In this document: one piece after another, positions 1 through 8,683 of the stretch
Numbering within the stretch: position 1 is the first letter of the stretch
Layout: each line of letters opens with the position of its first letter
Source: Thermaerobacter marianensis
GTDB lineage: Bacteria; Bacillota; Sulfobacillia; DYIH01; DYIG01
Length of the DNA stretch: 36,264 bases
Assembly: GCA_020723725.1 (NCBI GenBank)
Contig: DYIG01000001.1
Location: 1-36,264 of the forward strand
Direction of reading: 5' to 3'
Translations under genes and position numbers: made by a program
Notes under the pieces: generated by a model
Seen by the model: the letters and a program-made list of their open reading frames with translations, nothing else
Databases searched by the model: none
Told to the model about the DNA's origin: nothing

Positions 1-639
1 TACCTCTAGCGTCGTCAAAGCCCGGGCGAGGAGTCTCGGGGAGCTCTCTGGCCTGTTCTCCCAGATATGCCTCGAAACCTCGGCAGATTTCACACCCCGC
101 CGTAAGAGGTCTGCCACAATCTCATGAGTCTCGGGAGAGGTGTTCTCATAGGCAAAGGAACCCGTATCCGTCAAAACCGCAACATAGATACCGTTTGCCA
201 TCGCGAGGTCTATCTCAACCCCAAGATCCTTAATCAAGCCGTACACAACCTCACCCGCCGCGGCCGCCTGAGGGTTAATCAGGTTGATATCACCATAGGA
301 GAGGTTGGACAGGTGGTGGTCGATGTTTATAACCTTGCCGCAACCAGAAAGAATCGACCTTGCAGGGCCGACCCTCTCCGGGTCGCTGCAATCTATCATT
401 ATGGCGGCATCGTAGCCGCTTTCCGCATCAGTCCAGAGCCTGAACCTCTCGATGCCGGGGAGGAATAACATGTTACGCGGCAATTCGTCTGACCTGATAA
501 AGGTTACTCGCTTGCCCAGCGTCTCCAATGCCAATCCTAGCGCCAGGCTGGAACCAATGCTATCGCCATCCGGCTTGACATGAAGAAGGATGGCAAAGCT
601 CTGTCCCTCTTTAAGGGCCTCCAAGACCTTATCGTTCAT
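1..639 (-). CDS. nrnA: DHH-family phosphoesterase, NrnA-like (oligoribonuclease / pAp phosphatase), 3' end cut by window edge
   Basis: This gene runs off the left edge; 213 codons are visible from an ATG at 637-639. The N-terminus has the DHH-family metal motif H20-V-K-P-D24-G-D26 followed by S-I-G-S, and a D-H-H triad at residues 107-109, both expected for the catalytic DHH domain that binds two manganese ions. NrnA-type enzymes degrade nanoRNA 2-5 nucleotides long and dephosphorylate pAp in the cytoplasm. The start overlaps the end of rbfA by 11 bp, which implies translational coupling. A DHH gene directly after rbfA is the usual order in clostridia and bacilli. The C-terminal DHHA1 domain lies outside the window. 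A RecJ-like relative is possible, but the position and N-terminus favour NrnA. Confidence 0.9.
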   Translation of the reverse strand, partial: MNDKVLEALKEGQSFAILLHVKPDGDSIGSSLALGLALETLGKRVTFIRSDELPRNMLFLPGIERFRLWTDAESGYDAAIMIDCSDPERVGPARSILSGCGKVINIDHHLSNLSYGDINLINPQAAAAGEVVYGLIKDLGVEIDLAMANGIYVAVLTDTGSFAYENTSPETHEIVADLLRRGVKSAEVSRHIWENRPESSPRLLARALTTLEV

Positions 640-1009
640 TATCCCCAAAGCCTCCGGCCGGGGATTCGGACTGCCGGGATTGCGCCAATAGCCGCGAGAT
701 CCGGTCCCCCTCCTCAATGGAATGGTCGATATGGAAGGACAATTCAGGAGCGACCCGAAGCCGCAACCTCTTGCTCAATTCCGTACGTATATACCCCTTT
801 GCCCGCTCCAGGGCCTCCATGGCCTTTTCCTGCTCATCCGAAGCAGCGAAAACACTAAAATAAACCCTGGCAAATCGCAGGTCATCAGTGACCCTCACCG
901 CCGTAACGGAGGTAAACCCAATGCGCGGATCCTTTAGCTCGTTTATTAGCAGGTCGCTGATCTCCATTTTGATGGCCTCGGCAACCCGCAAGGCCCTGCC
1001 CCTTGCCAT
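629..1009 (-). CDS. rbfA: 30S ribosome-binding factor RbfA
   Basis: This 126-residue protein has the RbfA form: a short basic start, a helix ending in I-S-D-L-L, then the signature stretch with K-D-P-R-I-G-F-T-S-V-T, and a single KH-type fold. RbfA binds the 16S 5' helix and helps late maturation of the 30S subunit. Length is normal for the family (about 115-130). It starts 6 bp after infB ends and overlaps nrnA at its own end, so it is translated within the nusA-infB operon. The tail after residue about 112 is Ser/Gly-rich and looks disordered. Identification is secure. Confidence 0.95.
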   Translation of the reverse strand: MARGRALRVAEAIKMEISDLLINELKDPRIGFTSVTAVRVTDDLRFARVYFSVFAASDEQEKAMEALERAKGYIRTELSKRLRLRVAPELSFHIDHSIEEGDRISRLLAQSRQSESPAGGFGDNER

Positions 1010-1015
1010 GATGAC

Positions 1016-3838
1016 CTACACCCCCAGGGAACCGGATCCCTCCTGATTGGTAATCAGTTCCCTCCCGACTTCCTTCTCCACAAAACATTCAATAAGATCG
1101 CCAACCTTGACATCGTTAAACCGGTCTATCCCCAAACCGCACTCAAACCCTGCGGATACCTCCCGGGCATCGTCCTTAAACCTCTTGAGGGATGAAATGG
1201 TGCCCTCGTGGACCACAACCCCGTCCCGGACGAGCCGGACCCGGGCATTCCTTTGCATCTTGCCCTCAGTAACATAAAGTCCCGCAACGGTGCCCGCCCC
1301 GGGCACCCGGAAGGTTGCCCTGACATCGGCGCGCCCTATCACCTCTTCCTCAATCTTGGGAGCCAGCAGCCCGGTAAGCGCGGCCCTGACGTCCTCCAGG
1401 GCGTCGTATATTACCCGATATGTCTTTATTTCAACGCCCTCCAGGTTGGCCAAGTCCCGCGCCCTGCCATCGGGCCGGACATTGAATCCCATAATTACGG
1501 CCCCCGATGCCGCCGCCAACATCACGTCAGACTCCGTAATGCCGCCCACCGCGCCATGGACAATGGAAACCCGCACTTCTTCGTTCTGTATCTTCTCCAA
1601 CGCCCCGCGGAGGGCCTCCAGAGAACCCTGGACATCGGCCTTGACGATGACCTTGAGTTCCTTTTCCTCCCCATCCTGAAGCCGCTTTTGGAATTCAACC
1701 AAACTAATAACCCGCTTGGAGGCAATGTCCTCCTCACGGCGTTTCACGCGCCTGACGCCCGCCATACTCCGGGCAATCCTTTCGCTGCCTACCACTCGGA
1801 AGATATCGCCCGCCTGCGGCACGTCGTCGAATCCCAACACCTCAACAGGTATGCTGGGGCCGGCCTGTTCAACCATTTCTCCGGTGTCGTCCATCATAGC
1901 CCTGACCTTGCCAAAGCAAACCCCGGCGATAAAGGGATCCCCAAGGCGCAGTGTGCCCGCCTGGATAAGGACTGTCGCAACCGGCCCCCGGCCACGGTCC
2001 AACCTTGCCTCAACAATGGTACCCACAGCGGGACGATCCGGGTTGGCCTTTAGATCTTTCATGTCAGCCACGAGGTTAATAATCTCCAGGAGGTGGTCAA
2101 TGCCCTCCTTACGCAGCGCGGACACCGGCACATAGACCGTATCACCGCCCCACTCTTCCGGGATCAAACCGTGTTCCGAAAGCTGCTGTTTAACCCTGTC
2201 AGGGTTCGCGCCGGGCTTATCTATCTTATTAACCGCAACAATCACCGGGACCTTCGCCTCACGGGCGTGGTTCAAGGCCTCGATGGTCTGCGGCTTAACC
2301 CCGTCATCAGCGGCAACAACCAGAATCGCGATATCGGTGACCCGGGCGCCGCGGGCACGCATGGCAGTAAACGCCTCGTGACCCGGCGTGTCGAGGAACA
2401 CAATCTTCCTGCCATCCGCCTCAACCGCATAAGCGCCTATGTGCTGCGTTATGCCACCCGCCTCCGTCGAAACAACCTTGGTCTCTCGGATTGCATCTAG
2501 CAGGGTAGTCTTGCCGTGATCGACATGCCCCATAACGGTAACCACAGGCGGCCGCAGCTTCAGCGTCTCCGGGGCCTCCCCCTCAGTTATGCGCTGAAGG
2601 AGCTCCTCATCCGTGGGCTCCTCCTCCGGCTCCTTGATATCCACCTTGGCCCCCATTTCCTCGGAGACGATGGCGGCGGTATCCACGTCAATCTGCTGGT
2701 TGATAGTAGCCATAAACCCAAGGTTCATCAGCTTGGTGATTACCTCACCTGCCGACACCTTAAGTTCTTGTGCCAAATCCCCAACAGTAATAGGACCTGT
2801 AATCGTGATCTCGCTGACACCGGCCTGGCCCTTTTCACGATCACGCCGACCCTGCGAGATATCCCGGACGTTACCGCGCCGCAGCTTCGCCAGCGAGACT
2901 TCCTCTTCCTTCTCACGGTTATTGCGTTTCTTTTCCCAGGGTTTACCCCCACCCGGCCTGCCTGTTGGCTTGCCGATCGTAGGTGCAGGCATACCCGGGC
3001 GGGCGCCTGCCACAGCACCCTTGCCCTGAAAAGACGGGCGGCCTCCGGGCGCCCCACCTGGCCCGCCCGGCCGTCCCCCTGGACCACCCTGTCCCCCTGG
3101 CCTTGCAGGGTATCTCCCTTGGCCTGCAGGGGGTCTGCCCTGGCCGCCGCCGACCGGGGGTCTATTGTACCCGGCCCCAGGCCCGCCAGGCCTGCCCCCG
3201 GGCGCGCCCTGCCTGGGGCCGCGTTCGCCGCCGCCAAACCCGGGACGGTCAGTCGGCCTGGCCGTAAAGCCAGCGCCCTGCGCACGCCCCGTCGGCTTGC
3301 CCTGCTGCCCGTACCCCGGGTGTGAGTACCCTGGCTTAGCTTGCCCGCTCCTTACCGGAGTCCCCTGGCGGTAGCCGCTATTGCCGACAGGCCCGTTGTT
3401 ACCGCCAGGACCACCGGCTGCACCGGGTACTTTATCAGCCTTTCTGGGGGGGAACATCCTTTGGTGCGGCGAAGGCGCGGCATCACGGGACCTGGTTCCC
3501 TGGACAGGGGCTGGCCTGGCCTCATGAGTTACATTCCCCAGCGCCACCGCTTCTTCGCTTCGCCTCTCAGGCTCTTTTTCGGTTTGGGAGGCTGCTGGCG
3601 GAGCAGCGGAGGCCACGGGCTCCTTCGGTTTGGGTTTATCCTGATTAACGCGGGGGGACTCTTTATCCGGATCCTTCCCTTTCATGAGAAGCCTGATCTT
3701 AGCCGCGACCTGATCATTGATCGCGCTCATATGATTATTGATGTCGATGTTCATCTTCTCATTTAAGAGCTGCAGAATCTGCTTTGATTCTACATTCAGT
3801 TCCCGTGCTAACTGATAAATACGTACAGGCTTGCCCAT
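1016..3838 (-). CDS. infB: Translation initiation factor IF-2
   Basis: This 940-residue GTPase brings initiator fMet-tRNA to the 30S subunit. Domains in order are an IF2_N three-helix domain (about 1-55), a long linker (about 60-330) extremely rich in Gly, Pro and Arg, a second IF2_N-type region (about 345-400), the G domain, then the beta-barrel and fMet-tRNA-binding domains. The P-loop G-H-V-D-H-G-K-T is at 437-444; D-T-P-G-H and N-K-I-D follow, so GTP binding is intact. The Gly/Pro-rich linker is longer than in Bacillus subtilis IF-2 but resembles that of clostridia and actinobacteria. It lies 26 bp after ylxR; the ylxQ gene often found between them is absent. Confidence 0.98.
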   Translation of the reverse strand: MGKPVRIYQLARELNVESKQILQLLNEKMNIDINNHMSAINDQVAAKIRLLMKGKDPDKESPRVNQDKPKPKEPVASAAPPAASQTEKEPERRSEEAVALGNVTHEARPAPVQGTRSRDAAPSPHQRMFPPRKADKVPGAAGGPGGNNGPVGNSGYRQGTPVRSGQAKPGYSHPGYGQQGKPTGRAQGAGFTARPTDRPGFGGGERGPRQGAPGGRPGGPGAGYNRPPVGGGQGRPPAGQGRYPARPGGQGGPGGRPGGPGGAPGGRPSFQGKGAVAGARPGMPAPTIGKPTGRPGGGKPWEKKRNNREKEEEVSLAKLRRGNVRDISQGRRDREKGQAGVSEITITGPITVGDLAQELKVSAGEVITKLMNLGFMATINQQIDVDTAAIVSEEMGAKVDIKEPEEEPTDEELLQRITEGEAPETLKLRPPVVTVMGHVDHGKTTLLDAIRETKVVSTEAGGITQHIGAYAVEADGRKIVFLDTPGHEAFTAMRARGARVTDIAILVVAADDGVKPQTIEALNHAREAKVPVIVAVNKIDKPGANPDRVKQQLSEHGLIPEEWGGDTVYVPVSALRKEGIDHLLEIINLVADMKDLKANPDRPAVGTIVEARLDRGRGPVATVLIQAGTLRLGDPFIAGVCFGKVRAMMDDTGEMVEQAGPSIPVEVLGFDDVPQAGDIFRVVGSERIARSMAGVRRVKRREEDIASKRVISLVEFQKRLQDGEEKELKVIVKADVQGSLEALRGALEKIQNEEVRVSIVHGAVGGITESDVMLAAASGAVIMGFNVRPDGRARDLANLEGVEIKTYRVIYDALEDVRAALTGLLAPKIEEEVIGRADVRATFRVPGAGTVAGLYVTEGKMQRNARVRLVRDGVVVHEGTISSLKRFKDDAREVSAGFECGLGIDRFNDVKVGDLIECFVEKEVGRELITNQEGSGSLGV

Positions 3839-3864
3839 GTATCAAATACCCCCCGCAATGATAC

Positions 3865-4209
3865 CTACCATCCGCCCGGGCTAGCTTCCGAACCCGGCCC
3901 GGTTCTCGACAAGAGATCCGCCCTGTTTATGGCATGCATTATCTCGCGCCGCAGCACCTCGATTGTTTCTCCGTCAACCTTAATCCTAAGCGCCTTGGAA
4001 AACCTTTGCCCCTTAAGGGCCTTTTCAAGACACTCCACGTCCAGGTGAAGATACGCACCCCTCCCGGACTTCTTCCCGGTAGGATCAACCTCAACCGAAC
4101 CATCGGAGACGCGCACAACACGCAAGAGACCACGCTTCCCGGCTACTTCATGGCAACCGATGCAAGTCCTCTGCGGAACACTCCTGCTAGCCCCAGGCAC
4201 AGCACACAT
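3865..4209 (-). CDS. ylxR: YlxR (RnpM) family RNA-binding protein
   Basis: This 114-residue protein carries the YlxR signature: R-T-C-I-G-C-H near the N-terminus, a central G-R-G-A-Y-L motif, and the following C-L-E-K-A-L. In Bacillus subtilis the family member (YlxR/RnpM) binds the RNA subunit of RNase P and modulates its activity, and has also been linked to transcription control. The C-I-G-C-H string is the family's own conserved motif, not a heme site: there is no signal peptide and the protein is cytoplasmic. It starts 3 bp after nusA ends, in the standard nusA-ylxR-infB order. A Gly/Ser-rich C-terminal tail of about 15 residues follows the fold. Confidence 0.93.
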   Translation of the reverse strand: MCAVPGASRSVPQRTCIGCHEVAGKRGLLRVVRVSDGSVEVDPTGKKSGRGAYLHLDVECLEKALKGQRFSKALRIKVDGETIEVLRREIMHAINRADLLSRTGPGSEASPGGW

Positions 4210-4212
4210 CCC

Positions 4213-5502
4213 CTAGTCCAAATCATCATCTTCCCAACGGCGTTCGAACTCGTCATCCGAGTCGTCCGTGGCCACACGCTTGGAACTCTCATGCCCCTTC
4301 GGGCCACGTTTCTTCAGAGCCTCGCTCCAAGCCTGTTCCCAAACATCGGACACCCTTCCGGCCGGTCGCTTGGTCAGCCATTCGGCCAGGGCGGCAATGT
4401 CGCCACCCTTTTCACCCCCCTCACCACCAGCCGTGCCACGCAAAGCATCCCTCATGGCCTCTTCCGCCACCTGAGATTCACTCTTGATATCAATCCTGAT
4501 TCCGGTCAGCTTGGCTGCTAAACGGGCGTTCTGCCCTGCACGGCCAATGGCCAAAGAGAGTTGCTGGTCGGGGACGATCACCCGGGCCACTTTCTCGCCC
4601 TCTTCCTCCTCAATCGTCACCTCGGTGACACGCGATGGGCTCAAGGCATTAGCGACATACTCCGCCAGATCATCCGACCATTTAATTATATCTATTTTCT
4701 CCCCGTTAAGCTCGTTGACCACAGTCTGAACCCTCATCCCACGCTGCCCGACACAGGCTCCAACCGGATCAACCTGATCATCCTGCGACCTCACGGCTAT
4801 CTTTGTTCTGCCGCCAGCCTCACGGGAGATCGACATTACCTCGACGACACCCTCATAAATCTCCGGAACCTCGAGTTCAAAGAGCCTCTTTACGAGGTTC
4901 GGATGACTGCGTGATATAACAATTTGCGGACCCCTGCTAGTCTTTTTAACCTCGGCAACATATAGCTTAATCCTCTCACCCTGACCGTAGTATTCACCAG
5001 GAATCTGTTCCTGCGGCGGGAGAATGGCTTCCACTCTGCCCAGGTCCACAAACACATTCCGCCCCTGAACTCTCTGAACCTGGCCGGTGATTATGTCGCC
5101 TTCCTTTTGCGCAAACTCCTCGAAAATAAGGTCCCTTTCGGCTTCGCGGATGCGTTGCACAACGACCTGCTTCGCGGTTTGCGCGGCAATGCGTCCAAAA
5201 TCACGCGGAACCACTTCCCTCTCAACGATGTCGCCAACCTCATAACCGGGATGAATCTCCCTGGCTTCAGCCAGAGAAACCTCCGAGTCCGGGTCATTTA
5301 CCTCCTCAACAACCCTCTTCTGAACGAAGACCCTAAACTGGCGGCTATCCTTATCGAGTCTGACGACGACATTCTCAGTGGTGCCGAAGTGACGCCGGTA
5401 AGCGGAGATCAAAGCGGCTTCAACAGCCTCAACCAGAAGGCCTTTATCTATGCCCCGCTCCCGTTCAATCTCATCCAAAGCGCCTACAAGATCAAAACTC
5501 AT
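4213..5502 (-). CDS. nusA: Transcription termination/antitermination protein NusA
   Basis: NusA binds RNA polymerase and nascent RNA and tunes pausing, termination and antitermination. The protein has the N-terminal polymerase-binding domain (about 1-125), an S1 domain (about 130-200), and two KH domains that include D-P-V-G-A-C-V-G-Q-R-G and a second G-R-A-G-Q-N-A-R-L-A-A loop. I chose the ATG at 5502, which has a GGGGGGAG ribosome binding site about 6 bases upstream; a GTG at 5517 in the same frame would add five residues (M-G-G-A-I). With this start the protein is 429 residues, about 60 longer than B. subtilis NusA. The extra part is a C-terminal tail ending in a strongly acidic run of Asp and Glu. 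Confidence 0.96.
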   Translation of the reverse strand: MSFDLVGALDEIERERGIDKGLLVEAVEAALISAYRRHFGTTENVVVRLDKDSRQFRVFVQKRVVEEVNDPDSEVSLAEAREIHPGYEVGDIVEREVVPRDFGRIAAQTAKQVVVQRIREAERDLIFEEFAQKEGDIITGQVQRVQGRNVFVDLGRVEAILPPQEQIPGEYYGQGERIKLYVAEVKKTSRGPQIVISRSHPNLVKRLFELEVPEIYEGVVEVMSISREAGGRTKIAVRSQDDQVDPVGACVGQRGMRVQTVVNELNGEKIDIIKWSDDLAEYVANALSPSRVTEVTIEEEEGEKVARVIVPDQQLSLAIGRAGQNARLAAKLTGIRIDIKSESQVAEEAMRDALRGTAGGEGGEKGGDIAALAEWLTKRPAGRVSDVWEQAWSEALKKRGPKGHESSKRVATDDSDDEFERRWEDDDLD

Positions 5503-5534
5503 AATGGCTCCCCCCACTAAACCACCTTGCGCCT

Positions 5535-6074
5535 CTATACCTCAAAGAGCCTTGCCTTGGCGACTTGCTCCCTTGGGATCTCCCATACCAACCCCGATTC
5601 GTCTCTGACAACCACATTCCCATCGATAAGCCCGATCAATTCCCCATGGACCTCCCGAACGGCCTTCGACTCTTTGCCAGGACCATCCGTGCCTGGCGTA
5701 ACAGAGACATGCGGCGCGATAGGCCCAAAGGTCCGAACCTCAACCCGTCTACCCTTAAAAGACTCGAAATCCCTATCCTTTTTCAGGGGACGGTCAAGGC
5801 CCGGCGAGGAAACCTCAAGGAAGTATGACCCGGGCACGGGGTCCGCAGAATCCAAGATATCGGACATCTGCCGGCTAAAAGCCTCGCAATCGTCAAGCGT
5901 AATACCCCCTGGTTTATCGAGGTATATACGAACAATACCGCGACCCCCGCCCCGGGAGTATTCAACATCAATAAGCTTAAACGCCATATCATTGGCCAGT
6001 GGCAGCGCCAATGACTCAACCGCCACCTCTATCTCCCTGGCCTGTTCCTTGATCCTTCCTCCCGGTCCTTCCAA
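5535..6074 (-). CDS. rimP: Ribosome maturation factor RimP
   Basis: RimP is needed for maturation of the 30S subunit. The sequence shows the RimP N-terminal alpha/beta domain with L-I-D-V-E-Y, then R-I-Y-L-D-K-P-G-G-I-T-L-D-D-C, and the hallmark Y-F-L-E-V-S-S-P-G-L-D-R-P-L, followed by the C-terminal SH3-like domain. The start is uncertain. A TTG at 6074 preceded by AAGGGG gives 179 residues, about 20 more than usual; a GTG about 16 codons inside is an alternative. It is first in the operon and ends 32 bp before the nusA ATG. Its leader holds a terminator-like hairpin, listed separately. Confidence 0.93.
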   Translation of the reverse strand: MEGPGGRIKEQAREIEVAVESLALPLANDMAFKLIDVEYSRGGGRGIVRIYLDKPGGITLDDCEAFSRQMSDILDSADPVPGSYFLEVSSPGLDRPLKKDRDFESFKGRRVEVRTFGPIAPHVSVTPGTDGPGKESKAVREVHGELIGLIDGNVVVRDESGLVWEIPREQVAKARLFEV

Positions 6075-6100
6075 ACAGCCAACACCCCTTAATCACGATA

Positions 6101-6128
6101 AAAAAGTGGGTTTATTCAACCCACTTTT
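6101..6128 (-). terminator. Terminator-like hairpin in the rimP leader
   Basis: A perfect 11-bp inverted repeat, AAAAGTGGGTT (6102-6112) with AACCCACTTTT (6118-6128), has a 5-base loop. Read on the minus strand it ends in a run of six T. It lies 97 bp after the lipoprotein gene stop and 27 bp before the rimP start, but downstream of the predicted rimP promoter. It can therefore both end transcripts from the cytochrome cluster and act as an attenuator for the nusA operon. Confidence 0.75.
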
Positions 6129-6185
6129 AAGTCGAACCTGGCAGTTACGAATAGCTCTGCGTCCTCGATAACAACCTACCAAAAG

Positions 6186-6214
6186 AGTGTATCACCTTTC
6201 CATTAGAACAGCAA
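6186..6214 (-). promoter_or_regulatory. Predicted sigma-A promoter of the rimP-nusA-infB operon
   Basis: On the minus strand a -35 box TTGCTG (6209-6214) and a -10 box TACACT (6186-6191) are separated by exactly 17 bp. Transcription would start near 6179, giving a leader of about 105 nt that includes the hairpin at 6101-6128. The promoter lies just beyond the end of the lipoprotein gene. Confidence 0.6.
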
Positions 6215-6225
6215 GCCCGGCGCCT

Positions 6226-6858
6226 TTACCGCACCTCGACAGGAATAAGGTACGTGGCATCTCCACCAATAGGCGCGTCCCAGGCAACCCTGTACGCAAT
6301 CACATAATCCCCGGGCTTCAATTCCTTTGTGTCGTAGGTGTAACTTACACCCTTTTCCGACACCTTCAATTCCTTTTCTTCCACAGGCTTATCGTCAGCC
6401 GGCATTATACGGTTACGCGGCCTGGTCTCCTGTTTATACATAGATGCCGGATTAACGACGACCTGTCCTTCAGTGGCCTGATAGGTAATCCCGGGAACCA
6501 GAACAGTAATTAAATCTCCAACTTTGACAACCTTCTTTTCCGGCAGCTTCGGAGGCCAGCCAACGTTATCACAAAGCAATTCAGCCGCGTCGGAAGGCCA
6601 GCACCAGTCTGCCAGAACGGCGCCCAACTCTTGTTTCCCCGAAGTTACCTTGGCAACTGGCGGTTTCCCAAACGGAAAATCAGGCTTTAAAGTCGGCGCC
6701 GACTCGACTTTAAGGGGATTCCGATAATAATCGGGGCCGCCAGCCGACGTCTGTTTTGACTTATTACCACACCCAGCCAGCAACAAGGATAGGCTCAGCA
6801 CGGATGCAGCTATCATAAATGTAGCTTTCCTACTTTTATTCCAGCCGGACCTATTCAA
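6226..6858 (-). CDS. Hypothetical secreted lipoprotein, last gene of accessory module 1
   Basis: I do not recognise this 210-residue protein. It starts at a TTG (6858) preceded by GGTGGTG. A basic n-region and a hydrophobic stretch lead to a lipobox L-L-A-G-C with the lipidated Cys at about residue 30, so it should sit on the outer face of the membrane. The mature part has one Trp/Cys-rich segment (W-C-W-P and a later L-L-C-D, perhaps a disulfide) and a beta-rich C-terminal half with K-P-G-D-Y-V-I-A-Y-R, resembling a small Ig-like or cupredoxin-like fold. No heme motif is present. It lies 34 bp after the NHL gene in the same direction and so is probably co-transcribed with the foldase, TPR and NHL genes. 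Confidence 0.7.
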   Translation of the reverse strand: MNRSGWNKSRKATFMIAASVLSLSLLLAGCGNKSKQTSAGGPDYYRNPLKVESAPTLKPDFPFGKPPVAKVTSGKQELGAVLADWCWPSDAAELLCDNVGWPPKLPEKKVVKVGDLITVLVPGITYQATEGQVVVNPASMYKQETRPRNRIMPADDKPVEEKELKVSEKGVSYTYDTKELKPGDYVIAYRVAWDAPIGGDATYLIPVEVR

Positions 6859-6892
6859 AACGTTTCACCACCATAGTCCTCATAGCCTCGCA

Positions 6893-7858
6893 TCAGTACG
6901 TCCAAACAGAGATGCGGTTGTTTTCCCTATCGGCAATATATATCCGATCACTACCGTCAACCACAACCGCGTTCGGGAAGTTGAAGGTACCTTCTTCAAC
7001 ACCACGTTCACCGAACTCGAACAATGGCTTCCCTTCGTTATTAACCACGAACACCTTGTGTTGGAACGTATCAACAACATAGATGCGCCCTCGGCTGTCA
7101 ACAGCCATACCGCGCGGCAGAACCAGCCCGCCGAAACTCATAATCAACCGGCCTCGGGCGTCAAATTCGTGTATACGCCCGTTATTTGAGTCAGCAACCC
7201 AAACGTTTCCGTTATTATCCGGCGCAACACCGAACGGATAGTTGACTTCACCGGGCCCTTCACCTGGGCGGGCAAACTTCCGCACGAATTTGTCGCTCTT
7301 ATCAAAAACCAGGACCTCATGCCCGAGCGTTGTAACATACATATTGCCCTGGTTGTCTTGACTAAGGGTAAGCGGGCCAACCGTCAAATTACCGTGCTTC
7401 TCTTTATCAGGTATTACGCCAATATACTTGCCGTCCAAACCAAGGATCTGAATCCTGCTATTGAGCATGTCGGCGACATATAGTTTATTGTCACGTACCA
7501 GCACACCCGTTGGATAATAGAACTCCCCTTGGTCGCGCCCGAGCTTACCGAACTTGGCCAACCATTTGCCATTGCGGTCGAACACCTGGATCTGGTTGTT
7601 CTCGCTGTCGGCCACAAACATCCTTCCGTCAGGAGCGATGCTCAACCCAAGCGGCGCCCTAAGAGGTGAGCTGGGCGGGCCATAGATGTCCCTCAACGGA
7701 CGGGGAGGCTGATTAGTTGCCTCACGAACCCTTTGGGAAATTTCCTGGACCGGTTGAGGAACCTGCCTTTTGAAGAACATGATCCCGAAAACCACCAGGA
7801 CGATAAGGGCTAATATTAAGGAAATGATAACTACGGTACTTAGCTTAACTTTTTTCAC
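6893..7858 (-). CDS. Membrane-anchored NHL-repeat beta-propeller protein, module 1
   Basis: This 321-residue protein starts at a GTG (7858) after AGGGG. One membrane helix lies at residues about 6-29, then a linker, then the segment D-I-Y-G-P-P-S-S-P-L-R-A-P-L-G shared by all three NHL proteins here. Six NHL repeats follow, each with a pattern like P-x-G-V/I...G-x-I-Y-V-A-D...N-x-I-x-V-F, enough for one six-bladed beta-propeller outside the membrane. NHL propellers usually bind proteins; nothing suggests an enzyme. It sits 30 bp after the TPR gene. Its likely role is as a docking or assembly factor for secreted cytochromes, inferred from being paired with a TPR gene next to a hexaheme gene three times in this window. 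Confidence 0.88.
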   Translation of the reverse strand: MKKVKLSTVVIISLILALIVLVVFGIMFFKRQVPQPVQEISQRVREATNQPPRPLRDIYGPPSSPLRAPLGLSIAPDGRMFVADSENNQIQVFDRNGKWLAKFGKLGRDQGEFYYPTGVLVRDNKLYVADMLNSRIQILGLDGKYIGVIPDKEKHGNLTVGPLTLSQDNQGNMYVTTLGHEVLVFDKSDKFVRKFARPGEGPGEVNYPFGVAPDNNGNVWVADSNNGRIHEFDARGRLIMSFGGLVLPRGMAVDSRGRIYVVDTFQHKVFVVNNEGKPLFEFGERGVEEGTFNFPNAVVVDGSDRIYIADRENNRISVWTY

Positions 7859-7888
7859 CGTTTCCCCTGGCTAGGCCAGAGATTCACC

Positions 7889-8635
7889 TCACTTCTTGAC
7901 ATTAGGATTAATTGGTGTAATCTCACCGGGTTTGAATGTGCCTTCCGCTGGCATAGCCGGCAGGTCTTTATCCTTAACCCCCAGCTTGTGCAGGGCATCA
8001 CGGGCATTTGTGAATGCAGGGTCATACCTGAGAGCATCCTTGTAACTGGCTATTGCCTTGTCTTTATCACCCTTGCCCTCGTATGCCGCACCACGAAGGA
8101 ACAGCACTTCAACCAACGTGGGGTCGATCTTTTCCACGATGTAATTAAGCCTCTCCAGGGCTTTATCATAATTCTTGGTATTGACGTAAACCTCCGCCAA
8201 AGCGTAATGAGGCAGCGGGTTTGCCGGCGCAACCTTAACTGCTTTGGAAAGCAATTTTTCAGCCTCAGCAAAGTTCTTCTGCTTCAATTTAACTTGACCG
8301 AGGAAGTAATTTAACTCCTGTTCATCTGGCGCCAACTTGAGAGCCTTAGTATAAGCCTTTTCGGCATTAACGAGATCGCCTTTATTCAGATAGGCGTAAC
8401 CGAGGTTGGCCCAAGCCTCAACGTCGTTAGGGTCCTTTTTAACATTAAACTCCCACCGCTGCGTCTCAACATCCCAGACCTTTGGCCCTACATAGCCACC
8501 ACCCCAAAAGAAGCGATAGCCTACCGCGATGGCTCCGGCAACAACAAGCACCAGAGCTAGGAGAATAATAACTATTGCAACCGGCAGGGATACGCCTCGT
8601 TCTTGCGATGGCTGCTGCGTCGTTTCAGCCGACAT
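7889..8635 (-). CDS. Membrane-anchored TPR-repeat protein, module 1
   Basis: This 248-residue protein has one N-terminal membrane helix (about 15-40), followed by G-Y-R-F-F-W and at least four tetratricopeptide repeats with the usual A/G/Y spacing (for example W-A-N-L-G-Y-A-Y, then A-E-K-A-Y). It ends with a Pro-rich tail containing K-D-L-P-A-M-P. TPR solenoids bind protein partners. The anchor places the solenoid outside the membrane. An AGGAGG site precedes the ATG at 8635, although another ATG closer to it opens only a seven-codon frame. Paralogs at 17887-18603 and 24008-24775 share the G-Y-x-F-(F/Y)-W segment after the anchor and the L-P-x-x-P tail, and each is followed by an NHL gene. 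Confidence 0.88.
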   Translation of the reverse strand: MSAETTQQPSQERGVSLPVAIVIILLALVLVVAGAIAVGYRFFWGGGYVGPKVWDVETQRWEFNVKKDPNDVEAWANLGYAYLNKGDLVNAEKAYTKALKLAPDEQELNYFLGQVKLKQKNFAEAEKLLSKAVKVAPANPLPHYALAEVYVNTKNYDKALERLNYIVEKIDPTLVEVLFLRGAAYEGKGDKDKAIASYKDALRYDPAFTNARDALHKLGVKDKDLPAMPAEGTFKPGEITPINPNVKK

Positions 8636-8683
8636 CTCTATTCATTACCTCCTAACACCTGACGTTCCAAACAAGAAGCTTGT

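Noticed and set aside
4150..4190. C-I-G-C-H string in YlxR as a heme-binding site
   Set aside because: It is the family's own conserved R-T-C-I-G-C motif in a cytoplasmic protein without signal peptide.
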